DNA of 64,000 bases. It comes from Rotaria socialis. Its lineage: Eukaryota > Rotifera > Eurotatoria > Philodinida > Philodinidae. A model generated the notes under the pieces. It was not told where the DNA came from. It did no database searches and worked only from the letters and a program-made list of their open reading frames with translations. The translations under genes were made by a program, and so were the position numbers. Positions 11,381 to 22,923 of the stretch are shown piece after piece (within the stretch, counting starts at the first letter, position 1; each line of letters begins with the position of its first letter). The stretch spans positions 62,001 to 126,000 of the forward strand of contig CAJNYU010001389.1 of the NCBI GenBank assembly GCA_905331475.1, read 5' to 3'.

Positions 11381-14327
11381 ATGTCTCATGAAGTGTCTTC
11401 TCTCCCATCTTCCCAATTGAGTATAATTGCTGATCTATCATCATCGTCTTTCAATTTTAAAAAGCTCTACAAACAGCTTTCAAATGAATTACTCCCTAAC
11501 TACGATCATCATTATTGGCACTTCGGTGGCCTTCGATCCTTTACAATCCCATTCCAATCGGGTCAGGATGAAACAATTATTGATGATTATACGACAAAAT
11601 TAAAACTATTACAAAATTATTTGTCTCTCTTCCCTCCATTTTGGATTTCATATAGAAAATGTCAACAACAACAACTTCTATCATCATCGTTATCGCCCGA
11701 GGTTATCAAAAAGAATCTTAAGTTAGGAAAATTCTATACGAATAACACATTTCAAATAGAATACACAGCAGGTGCACTTGTTCAACTAGATAGATATGTT
11801 TATGATGTAGAAACAGAAATAAAGGATGGGTGGCGTTTAGTTTTCTACCACGATAGAATTGATATTGATTACGGTTGTAAAGACAATAGATTAAGAAAAA
11901 CACTGAAAGCTGAAATGATAGATAAATGTGTTGTTATAATGACCGAACAAAATAGAATAACTCTTTTTATTAATATGAATGGAAATCTAGTGGACTATAA
12001 AAGTTTACACGACGACAAGACTATAAATCTAGAACAGGATTCTTCATTACAAAGAAACACTAACTCGGCAGCTTCATTCATACGTATGGCACCACGAGAG
12101 TCACAAACATTTTATTCGACAATTCGTCTTGTTATTTCATTATCAAATGATAATATTGATCAAGAAAATCATACGGGAAATTCAAAACAAGCTTTACATT
12201 GTTGTTATCAACGTTTTGAAGAATTTTTTCTTCGTAACCATATTCATGATTGTATCGGAATTATTCAAAGTATACCATCAATCAAAGAAGTTTCGTCAAC
12301 AATGTCATCATTTATGAATAATTATTCAATGTCATTTATTAAACTATATTGTTGGCAAATGTTACTATCAATTGGTTTTCGTTTTCAACAAAGATTAACT
12401 GACAATTTTATTCAAGAATTGAATCGTATTGAGGATGATGATGAATTTTACCAGGTAAATTGAAATAGAAGAAAACAAACGGTTATTTTTAGGTTTTCAT
12501 TTTCAAAATGGAATTTATTCTTTATGGCAGCACTCAAGTTTTTTATCTAGAAGTTTTTCTTTTCACTTTCCTTTGCCTATGCACTGAATGGTACCACTTT
12601 CACTCAAGTTGGACTGTAGAAGGCAAAAATGGATGTTACTTTCTGATACTTCCAGAGCTTCGCAATCGAGGTAAACGATGGTTAAGTAATAACCTTTTCA
12701 TTGGAGTTACAACTTACTTAATCGTGTTCGAGTATGCGATAAAAACATCTGCGAAAAAAGAAATTCATGTCCACAAATTTATCATCTTTGTGTTTTAATA
12801 CTTCTTAGATAAAGTAAAGTGCCTGGTCTCAAACTCACCATATTTTATTATTATGATGATAAATTGGAAACACATTGAGTACATTTTTTCCAACCTTGAT
12901 CATAACGACCACAATGGGTTTTTTTTTCTAACAAAGACATACATTTAAACTCTTCGTTATATTGGTCTGAACCATAATCGGTGTGTGAGAATGCACAATT
13001 CTCTATGAATACATAAATTGATATCTTGCAAAATTCAGCAAAGGATCATCTCTTTTTTTTCTATAGAAGAACCTTTTTATGCCATAATTAAAATCCTAAT
13101 TCAAAACAAAATATACAATACAGCTTTACAGAATGACTCTTGTAAGCAAAAATCAAAGCCATTATTCGTTTGTCAAACTCTTTCGAAAATTCTTGAAAGT
13201 GTAATAAGAATAATTGTATTTGAATAAATCCACAACTATACAAAAAAAAATTAAAATCGCTAGAACTAACAATAATTCAAAATATCGAATTTTCTTTGCT
13301 TGTATTCTCTAGGCATCCCTTCATTTATGGCGTCGTTCACATGAATATTATTTTATTGATTTATTTGCTGAATTAAACCGTTACAGACAGAAAATCGATT
13401 ATTTAGCAATGACATCGTCTCATACGAATTATTATCAACAAGAATTTAAAAAAGAAGAACATGAACAAGAACGCTGGAGTTTAAATAATCCACCACGTAA
13501 TTATGCATACGTTCCATCGGTGACACTAACACCAACAACTATCTGTGTTAAGCCATTTAAATTAGTAAAAACCAATCGAGTATTGCGCGAACGGCAATTC
13601 GGTGGAAATCTTATGTTTGCGCTTGTCGATGTAAAAGATGAAAATGGTACTATGGATCTATTTCCACATGATTGTAAGTTGAAGAATTATTTATCTGCAT
13701 AAAGATTATCTATTGTTTTATTTAATTTAGATCGAGCTTTACGTTGGAAAATTGAAATGCTCCTTGAATCGGGTTTTGACTTAGGCAAAACGGGTCGAAC
13801 ATATCGCTATCTACATCATTCACAATCACAATTAAAAGATAAACAATTTTGGTTCTATCATCATGATAAAAAGATAAACCTGTCATTTGAAGATGCATTT
13901 AATTGGATGGGAGATTTTCAAGATGAAAAAATTGTTGCTAAACATGCAGCACGTATTGCACAATGTTTTACAAGTGCAGAAGAAACTATTCAGGTAGAAA
14001 ATTTTCTTTGGCTGTAAAATTCATATACTTTTTGTTTTTCTTATTGACATAGATTCCATCAAAACAAGTTGAATATATTGAAGATATTCATACTGATGAT
14101 CGTAAATATAATTTTACCGATGGCGTTGGAACAATGTCAACAATCATACGTGATCAAGTAATTAACTCTTATTTTTGTATTTTACATACGATTGCGTACA
14201 AGCGAAGGCTAATAACTATTAGATTTCGAGACAATAATGTCTTACGATGAAATTTCATAGAAGTTCTTTTCATTGGGGAGAGGGGGGGGGGTAATGAATC
14301 ATTATTGAAAAAATTTGGNNNNNNNNN

Positions 14328-14377
<50 letters not shown>

Positions 14378-17300
14378 CCCCCCCCCCCCCCCCCCCCCCC
14401 CCCCCAGGAATCAGTATTGAAAAACTTTCGGTAGAGAGATTCGATAGATCTATTAACTAGTAGTAAGGTGAACGCGTGAACAGTAAAAATATGAGAGAAT
14501 TTCGTCAATGAATAAGAACGTCTCATATGCTACTGGAATATACACTTCAGATGAATTTCTATTTACTTTTGTTTACTAGATCAATCCACATCGACAATTT
14601 TCAGCTATTCAAATTCGTTATGGTGGATGTAAAGGTGTAATATCTGTCAATCCAGATTTAGACACTGCTTCTCATCAGCTACGTATTCGTAAGTCGATGA
14701 GAAAATTTAATTGTTCACATGATATTCTTGAATTATGCCGAATATCTAAACCTCGTAAGTTTTACTACTGTCTTGTCTTTGTTTTATATAATTCATTTTG
14801 TCATTTTAATCATTAAGGACCACTCTATTTGAATCGACAAATAATCGTTTTACTTTCTCACCGTTCAATCGACGATCGTACATTTATCTTACTTCAAAAC
14901 GAACATCAACATATGCTATCTGAATCACTTGTTTATCCTCCACGTGCGTACGAATTATTAAATGAAAAATTAAGCCGAAATTTATTTCCATTACGTGCAC
15001 TCATCCACGATGCACAACTAAATTTAATTCAAGAACCATTTTTTTGTCAATTATTAATTACGATCGGTAAATTTGAATTAGCACAAATGCGAGAACGTAC
15101 ACGTTTAAAATTGCCGAAGAATTTGGCGAGAAATATGATTGGCATTGTTGATGAATACGGAGTTCTAGAATACGGACAAGGTATTTCATTAATAAAGACA
15201 AAACAAACGAATAAACATTTCAATTTTTCAATTTTAGTTTTTATTCAATACACAGAATTAACTGATGATTATATGAGTAATAATAGTGAATCAGAAAAAG
15301 CAACTATACTTGAACAACAAGTCGTCGTAACAAAAAACCCATGCCATCATCCAGGCGACGTGCGAGTTTTTAAGGCTGTCGATGTACCTGAGTTAAGACA
15401 TTTAAAAGATGTCATTGTTTTCCCACAACGTGGAAAACGGCCTCATCCGAATGAAATCTCTGGTTCTGATCTTGATGGTAATTGAAAACATATTACGGTC
15501 GATAATCGAACGTTTTATTGACTTGTTTAGGTGATGAATATGCTGTTATATGGCATCCAGCATTCATTCCTCAGACACCCAATGACATTCCGTATGACTA
15601 TGATTCACACATCCCAATGAAACGTATTACTGATCGCCCTATCAATCGTTTGGATATTCAATCAACTGTATTAGACATAAGTGAACAATCATGTGTCGGT
15701 AAATTGTGCTCACTTCATTTAGCTAATATGGATCTTTATGGTGTTGCACATCCAAAAACATTAGCTATCGCAGGATATATAGCTGAAGAACTAGATGCAC
15801 CCAAAACAGGACAACATCCATTGGCACCAAAACAAATTATGGAATTACAAGCTGAACTAGGGAATGAACGACCAGATTATTTTGATAAATCATATTATAA
15901 ATCATATCCGTCGAAACATGTACTTGGTAAGATTGCAAATACAAACTTTGATATGAATATTTATGTTAAGGAATAATTTCAATACTATCTGTGTTAGAAG
16001 CCAAGGTGCTCGGAATTTTTTCGAAGAAATCTTTAAAGATATAAGATCCAACGTTCGATAATATGAGTTCTATGGAACAGTGTTTAGGTATGTTAAGTCG
16101 ATTGCAGTAGAATCAGTTTTATTTTCCTGACTCGTTGTATCAGTAGGAAAACTAAGATGAGACATGTAAAAATGTCCGAAAGGGTACTCATCGCAGTTCT
16201 CCTCCTCAATAAATTCTTGGATCAATTGAAATTGAAAGACATGAATATCAATCTTATTCTAATACGAGTAGTAGTGCTACATTTTTATAGCGATTCAATA
16301 ACAAAATAAAATATTTTTCATCAAACTATTTTAGGTCAATTGTATCGTTCATGTCTTCGTTTTGAACCGAACTGGATAGCAGTTCAAACACCACCAACAA
16401 CTGTATATGCATCTCCTATAGATCAATTACTTATTCATGATTTGCATACTGAACATACATCATCAGTTCAAGAATTAGCTCGTATATATCGTGAAGCTAT
16501 AATGGATATAATGTACGTTTATCGTTATTCGTCTGATGTGGATTTACTTTGCCGATATGATTCAACATCATCAAAATATAACGCTCCCTTAACGAAACAA
16601 CAAACTGAATCGACGTGTCTTGTTGCCGATTCAGCACAAGTTGAATTTAAACAATTAATGCATCGTATACGTCGGCTATTCTATGAAGATGTGAGTACTT
16701 GTGATAAATCAAATTTACGTCGTTGTTATCGAACTTGTACACAATGTGCTGATAGAAAAATGGCTAAAGCAAGTGCGTTGTATATATTCTGTTATACAGA
16801 TGTAAGCCATGCAAGACGAATTTTAAGCTTACCATGGTTATTCGCACCACTGCTCATTGAAACACGAAAATTAAATATAAAAAAACAAACAAAATTATGT
16901 AAGTTAAACAATAAGACATAGTTGTTCATCAAGTTCTTTTTAAACGGATTTACTGAATAATCAAAGAATGAGATTGCAGATGATGAAGTGAATCAGAATT
17001 TAAGTTTTATCTAATCATTTAAATATAATCTCCAACAGTAGATATTCAAAAAGAATTCCACTTTTTTCTTTCTAGTTTCTCCTGCATATGTCGCACAAAT
17101 GCTTGAGATTCAACCATATCGTATAATTGGTCAAGCTTTACAACAAGCAGTTCAATATCTTATTGATACAAATGTACCTTTACATTTTCATAATATCTAT
17201 TCACCGGAGACACCAAATACAATTACAGTTTCTCTCCGACCGACCATAGCAGCCAAACGTCTCGTTCTTAAACGTCAAATATCTTTACTTGATTATCTAA

Positions 17301-17668
17301 TAATCGAAATTCTTCATCATTATGTGCACAGTTCATTGTCAACAAAAAGTTCGTCCATAACTGAATCGAAGCCAACACTTTTGGAGTCGGTCTGGCAACA
17401 TATTTTAACATATTTTATTATAAATGAATGTTCACCATTAGCACTTTCAACAGCAACAAATACAACGAATTCATCTATATCATCATTAATAAAAGATTTT
17501 AGTTTCTGGTCGGATGAACAAGCGTACACAACATTGCAACGATTTATTAAAATTAGTGCTCAATGTGCTGATCATGGACCAGAACCAACGAAATATGCAC
17601 ACGCAAATGAATATTTAATTTCGGTACTTCAAAAAATGGCTACAACTGGCTTTCTATTTCCAATGTAA
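11381..17668 (+). CDS. Cellular RNA-dependent RNA polymerase (RNAi amplification), ten exons
   Basis: Ten exons join in frame to 1377 codons: 11381-12454, 13313-13673, 13731-13993, 14053-14157, 14580-14754, 14818-15180, 15238-15477, 15531-15926, 16335-16898 and 17076-17668. The family signature is clear: YNFTDGVGTMS, RYGGCKGV, then GIVDEYGVLEYGQVFIQY, KNPCHHPGDVR, and the catalytic SGSDLDGDEY with the metal-binding aspartates at 858, 860 and 862. An intron cuts the DLDG codon. These are the QDE-1/EGO-1/RRF-1 type enzymes, which copy RNA templates into double-stranded RNA or secondary small RNAs. The length is normal for the family and no internal stop is seen. Intron 1 is long (858 bp) and intron 4 holds an N gap with poly-C. 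The ATG follows a splice acceptor, so an upstream exon is likely. The last exon is duplicated at 31 kb. Confidence 0.95.
14281..14405. other. Assembly gap and homopolymer tract in RdRP intron 4
   Basis: A short poly-G run, nine N bases (about 14319-14327) and a C tract of about 78 bases interrupted once by AA. This is very probably a sequencing or assembly artefact at a hard homopolymer. It lies wholly within an intron and does not affect the predicted protein. Confidence 0.8.
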
Positions 17669-19472
17669 AAGTCTAAAAGAAAAAGAAATAAACTTTCGAG
17701 TATAACTACCCAGTGATTTGCTTGCGTAAATTGACATGAAATGAAAATTTAATTTTGTATTTTTTTATTCATTTTTGCTGTTACCGGCATTTATAGTTTC
17801 TTTTTTTGAATTTAAAAAATAATAAAAAGAACACAGTAATTTTAAAACAAAAATCAGCTCATTGGTTTTGAGGATAAAATGTGAAATTCATTGGTCTTAT
17901 TTAGTTTCTTTATAAGCTCGGGACCCTGCTAAAGAGGCTTCCAGAAGCTGTTTTTTGCCATAGCCCGATGTATTTCGGGAAAAGAATTGGAATTAATCGA
18001 AAACAAAACTATTTTAGAATATATTTTGTGAATTATTATTTTTACAGCGACATTATTAATAAAATATTTATCTCATAAATGGAACTGATTTTAGATCTGT
18101 GGCTAGTACAGGCGGCTCAGACACATCGGCATTATCAAAGTGCACCGAATGCAACAGGATTCGGCAGGTTTAAACAGATTTAAAAAATATTCAATCGTTT
18201 CTATACTATACAAAAAGGATGCATCACTTTCATGAAAAACCGACGGTAGAGCGCACGTTATACCGAATGGTGAACCGTCGGTATACCGCCGGTTTGCTTT
18301 TCGGTTTGAATCTCTTCTTCAGGCGATATTAATGACTGAAAGAAGAAAAACGTTTTTCTAATCATATTGTAATTAAAACAACTTACATTCGACAACAAGT
18401 AACTTTCCTTCCATTCTTCCAACATAATCATTCACAGTAACATCGTGTTTATTTTCAGTGACGAAAAAGCAATACATTAAGCAATGCAAATTAATTTTTG
18501 TCGACAATTTAACGTGGAATCTTTTTGGAAAAGTCAGCTATCAGTAGTGAAACAAAAAGACATATGGACGAAATACTGAGACCGAATAACTTGGAAGTTT
18601 TCAAAAAGCTAATAAAATGTGTAGACGTCTAGAAAAAAAAGAAGGCTCTGACATCAAATGTTCACGTTCAATAATTTTATGTTCGAAATAGAACAACAAT
18701 GAATAATATTGAAAGAAACAGTCAAAGGAAAACACGTCACTAAACCGACATCGTTTCTTCATACACGCGATTTCAAAGCGAGATCAACTAACAAAACACT
18801 TTCACCAGCCACTTTCATGAAATAATGGTAAACGAGAGAGGAAAAAAAAATATGGTATTTTGTATGTATACTATATAGTAATTGCCTTTGAAAAAATAAT
18901 CAAGGAGTGACAATTGAAACTAAAAGATCAAGTAGGGTAGAGTTTAGTGTTCACATACATGACCATCTGAACTATTTAGATATTTGATGACACGAATTTC
19001 ATTTTGATCAAGGCGAAGATAATGTCGAGCAATGCATTTGATTAAGCATACTTGTTGCTCCTTTAAATTATCGCTAAACAAAGAAGAATGAAATATCTAT
19101 CGTTTTGAGAAAATGATCACTTACGAAGCAGATCACGAAATCTCGACTATGTCGGGGAAATTTCATCGAGTTCACAGATTCCGATAAACAATCATATAAG
19201 TTGTCAAGTTCTTGAACAAATATATCCGATATCTTCATTTTTTCAATATCCTATGAATTCTCGTAATCGATGCCAAAACATTTAAACATTTCATACACCG
19301 TTGGTGTTAGAATTGGTGTAGTTATAGGTATTGGATTCAACGCGAGATCGACCATTTTTCTGTACATTTTTTGAGTAGACATAGGTGTCATCAAGCAATC
19401 CACGACTATGTAGCACCCCTTTATAATACATCAGCTTGGATTTAGCCTCTTGATTCTGGTTGACCGCCGATA
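17669..19472. other. RdRP 3' flank and intergenic repeat-rich DNA
   Basis: The first 245 bases (to about 17913) are shared with the duplicate at 31.7-31.9 kb and likely include the RdRP 3' UTR. After the breakpoint the sequence is unrelated to that copy. A near-palindrome lies at about 18237-18296 (AAACCGACGGTA against its complement, ending TACCGCCGGTTT). No gene is evident. Confidence 0.5.
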
Positions 19473-19814
19473 CCCAGGTGAATGAATCCTATATCGGATT
19501 TAACCAGCTTATAAAATCCGATGGGATACCAGGTCACGGAACCACTAACGGATCCGACGGAAGAAAGCATATTTAATTATTGACCACTAATTAGTACCTC
19601 AAGCCAACATTAGAAGGTAGTCCGAGTCGAACGTTGGATCCGTCATAATCTGACAGTAGGATCCAATGATTATACAATGTTATTCCGACACTAGGGATCC
19701 GAATGTTATTCCACAACCCGGAATCCGATAGGAATTCGCTGGTGTATTGGAAATTTATATAAAATCCGATCGGAATCCTATTGGGTCCGATTGTCGGAAT
19801 GATCCTCCTAGGTA
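19471..19814. mobile_element. MITE, CCCAGG-end family, copy 1
   Basis: The element is about 19473-19812. The left end is CCCAGGTGAATGAATCC. The complement of the right end is CCTAGGAGGATCATTCC, an imperfect match. TA dinucleotides flank both ends and fit a TA target duplication. The interior is a dense series of ATCCGA/TCGGAT-type words on both strands and has no real coding frame. A second copy lies at 26.6-26.9 kb. Confidence 0.65.
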
Positions 19815-21502
19815 TATACAATTCTCCAACAAGTTCACAATTATGTGACTTCTCCTTGATGGCATTCGATTTTTCGTCGATAATATTCAATTTCTCCTAG
19901 AGCAGTCGTTCATAAATATCAGGAATGGATTTTGCTGTTGATAAAGATGAAGGATTCGATGAAAACAGATGATGGCGAGTTTCATCACTAAAAAATGACG
20001 AGCTATTTGTAAATCGTTGATATTGTTAAACTGTCACTATCAATCATTTCAACAAGCTCTAAATCAATAAGAAGACACGTATAAAATTATTGGAAGCAAA
20101 AATGTGAGAAATGTTTTTTATGAAAAATCTACAGACATTTCTATCAGAGTATATTTTAGATCGACATTATATGTTTTTAAAAATGAGAAATTTCTGAGTT
20201 CCACATATATTCAAATTTCTGTTAAGGATAAAAAATCTTATGATTTTCTTTAAGGAAAACAGAATGAAAGTGTGTGTATTAGTAAGTCGTTAGAAGTTGA
20301 AATTTGTTCAACTGACATTCATCTATTGTCAAGAGATCCACCAATCTAATGTTCATCAATGTAGCTATACATTATATTTCTTCAGAAACAATGAGCTTCT
20401 AATCGATATGATAATATATTCAAATTCATTGTTTGTATTCGACGCTTTCACATACAATTAAGATTTCCTATATGACGTGACTTTTATTTGATTTCTATTA
20501 TATTATTTTAGTCGACGTTCGACTATGAATGTACAAGCACATCGTAGATGAGATTTTCTGAATAGAGGGATCTTTCTACGATGTCGTCATGTGCTCTCGT
20601 TCTCATGAAGTTTTGTAACATTTTGAGAAGAACTTGAAAACAAAGAAATAGAATTTTCTTGAGAAAAAATCTCAATTAAAATATACGTCCATATTAGTGT
20701 AGAGCAGCTGCTAAAGAAATGTTCAAAACGTCTACAATCGTGAACACGTTCAATTGCTAAACTTTCATGCATGACGGTAGAAAAATGTTGAAAAGAGATT
20801 ACGAGTGTATAGTCTGCATACTATGGTTTTCTTCAGCATGCCAAAACAGTGTGCATTTGTGCTCTGCTTGGCTAGGGTACCGTTGATCTTGTTTTTCAAG
20901 GTTCACTTTCTCATTAAAAACATATGATGCGTTCAGAGAATATTCCAGGAAACTCGATTAAGTGCTAGGAAACCAGACTTAGCAGATATAGGAGACATAG
21001 GAGATATATTTTTTTCTCTTTCATCTCTTAATTTAATTTAATTATAACTCAACTAAAATAAAATTTTCTGGGCAAATATTACTGATATCAATATTTCTTT
21101 TTTGAGCCTTTGCTCGTTGTTTATCAATCTCCTATATCTCCTATCAGGGGTGTAAGCCAGGTCTCAAAGTAGAGAGGGGGGGGGGGGGGGNTTCAAAACC
21201 CCCTATAATCTATATATCTCTATATCTGTTATATCTGCTATGTTTTGTTCCCAGCACTTAATCGAGTTTCCGGGGATATTCTCGGAACGCATCTAATCAT
21301 TAAAAAATACTGATTATATGCTTTGGCGTGCAACTTATCCAAGATCAAAGAATCGATTGAAATTAGATTGTTCTTGAAAGAATTTTTCGATGGGAACGTT
21401 GCGTCGCAAGAGCGCAAGAAATCCTTGGTATAAATATGACTCACCAATCGGATCGGTATCATGGAATTGAACGAGTATGTAAAATAAGATGGCAGTGAAG
21501 AA
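19813..21502. other. Intergenic repeat-rich DNA
   Basis: No gene is supported. It contains one copy of a dispersed repeat (20808-20928), a poly-G run with an N at 21191, and clustered TATATC/TATCTC words around 20990-21240. Confidence 0.4.
20808..20928 (+). repeat. Dispersed repeat, copy 1
   Basis: This shares a diverged about 110-bp stretch with 27984-28100 (motifs such as TTTTCTTCA, CAAAACAGTGTG, TAGGGTACCGT, CTCATTAAAAA) and about 65 bp with 26382-26446. It has no coding potential. It is probably a fragment of a non-autonomous element. Confidence 0.6.
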
Positions 21503-21751
21503 CTCAGGTCGAGGTTACGGAGTCCATATACGATCGTAAACGGTCGTATACGCTCCGTTTGTCCCCGTATACGATCGTATATCACCGTGTCGTATACGGA
21601 GAAATACGACTATATACGGTAAAATACGGGCCATACGTAGATTGTATACGGACTCAATGTACAGGAATCGTAAACGATCTTTTTTTTGTCTCCGTATATA
21701 GCCGTATTTTTCCGTATACGGTCGTTTACGACCGTGTCTGTTTGACCTGAG
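21503..21751. mobile_element. Short inverted-repeat element rich in CGTATACG words
   Basis: CTCAGGTC at the left (21503-21510) is inverted as GACCTGAG at the right (21744-21751). The interior is packed with palindromic CGTATACG, CGATCGTA and GTATACGG words. A partly similar, more diverged region lies at about 26080-26375 and ends with a related GACCTGGGCAGTG. No clear target duplication was found. It is treated as a MITE-like element. Confidence 0.5.
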
Positions 21752-22366
21752 AAGTGGTTGTGATCTATAAATAACAAAGTATAAAAGCAAAAAATTTTGT
21801 ATAATAATAAGATGAATATGGGAAAGAATATGAATATGATATATTTTGCTGTGTTTTCTTCGAAAGCCTTCCATCAAAACGGAAGATAAAATTTTCAAAT
21901 TAAAAAGACAAGAGTAACAAAGAAATTGATCCTAGATAGCTATGAAACTAGTAGATCAACGTTCTTAATAGAAATCGAAAATAGGATGTATGCATACACT
22001 CTGTTTTCCCGTGTAGCGTGTAACTGTACGCTTTGTTTCAGAGATCGCAATGCACAAAATGTACAAGTTAAAATGTTGATTTCTATTGATAAAAAATACT
22101 TCTATTAAAAAGTCGCTTTTATTTTGTTCCCCATATTGATGAGCGCGCGAAAACTTTAAAATTACAAAATGTAAAACGTTTTGAAAATGCAAGGAAAACA
22201 GCAAGATCTCACTCAATGCAAGATATTAACTCACATTTTCATCAAACATTATTTATTCGCACTAACAGATATGTGAATACCTAAACAAGAATATTACAAA
22301 AGATATCCCAATGATGCATGCATAGATACAGTTCAAATAATAATATTCATTCATTTACTCAATAAA
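21752..22366. other. Intergenic, left flank of the Penelope-like insertion
   Basis: AT-rich with no supported gene. It ends in the 13-bp sequence at 22367-22379 that is duplicated on the other side of the retroelement. Confidence 0.4.
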
Positions 22367-22379
22367 TTAATATAAAAAA

Positions 22380-22604
22380 ACTGTAGTTGAAGAGCAGTAA
22401 CATGTAAATAAGAAAATAATGAGTATAGGACTGCTACGAAGAACATTACCCGATTTTTAACAAAAATCAAATTTATTTATTCGAGCTTTCGATAGGTATC
22501 TCCTATCATCATCAGGAATGACAATACAAAAAAGAAAACTATGTTTATATATTAGATATGAAATGAGAGATCAAGAAGAGTTAATTGGTTGATAATAATA
22601 ATTC
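22380..22604 (-). repeat. Inverted partial copy at the 5' end of the Penelope-like element
   Basis: This segment is the reverse complement of about 22722-22943, that is most of the left pseudo-LTR plus the first bases beyond it. Its junction with the direct sequence forms a long palindrome at about 22574-22635, centred on AATTCGAATT. Inverted 5' fragments of this sort are typical of Penelope-like insertions and come from reverse transcription or template switching. Confidence 0.85.
22479..22519 (-). ncRNA. Hammerhead-ribozyme-like motif, inverted copy
   Basis: On the minus strand this has the same core as the two pseudo-LTR copies: CTGATGA, a six-base-pair stem II, then GAAAGCTC, with ATTC and GAAT as a four-base stem I. 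It lies in the inverted 5' segment, so it would act only on antisense transcripts. Confidence 0.55.
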
Positions 22605-22634
22605 GAATTATTATTATCAACCAATTAACTCTTC

Positions 22635-22923
22635 TTGTAAAATTCAAACTGAACGTATTCGGATGATCATAAACGCCGAAATGCGTAATTTTGTGGGCAA
22701 TATAAGTTCTACGAACATAATAATTCGAATTATTATTATCAACCAATCAACTCTTCTTGATCTCTCATTTCATATCTAATATATAAACATAGTTTTCTTT
22801 TTTTGTATTGTCATTCCTGATGATGATAGGAGATACCTATCGAAAGCTCGAATAAATAAATTTGATTTTTGTTAAAAATCTGGTAATGTTCTTCGTAGCA
22901 GTCCTATACTCATTATTTTCTTA
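22635..22923 (+). repeat. Left pseudo-LTR of the Penelope-like element
   Basis: This 289-bp direct repeat is almost identical to 25361-25647. It begins TGTAAAATTCAAACTGAACG and ends in CTCATTATTTTCTTA. It contains the palindrome GATAATAATAATTCGAATTA and one hammerhead-like motif near its 3' side. The coding region opens within its last part. Confidence 0.88.
22813..22853 (+). ncRNA. Hammerhead-ribozyme-like motif in left pseudo-LTR
   Basis: The order of parts is ATTC (stem I), CTGATGA core, a hairpin GATAGG-loop-CCTATC (stem II), GAA, the palindrome AGCT (minimal stem III), C17, then GAAT closing stem I; predicted cleavage is after 22849. Penelope-like elements are known to carry type I hammerheads with very short stem III. 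Here AGCT could pair between two copies in a dimer. One extra U sits between the core and stem II, which departs from the consensus, so activity is uncertain. Confidence 0.6.

Noticed and set aside
12508..12798. Open frame within RdRP intron 1
   Set aside because: It lies between exons with good splice sites, lacks recognisable motifs, and exon phases require it to be spliced out.
14302..14526. Minus-strand frame with a poly-Gly run
   Set aside because: It is the translation of the C homopolymer and N gap inside an RdRP intron.
19591..19890. Minus-strand 99-codon frame
   Set aside because: It falls inside a MITE made of ATCCGA words; the Ile/Pro/Gly-rich translation follows from the repeat.
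21515..21898. Overlapping frames on both strands rich in Tyr, Arg and Ile
   Set aside because: They are produced by the palindromic CGTATACG words of an inverted-repeat element.
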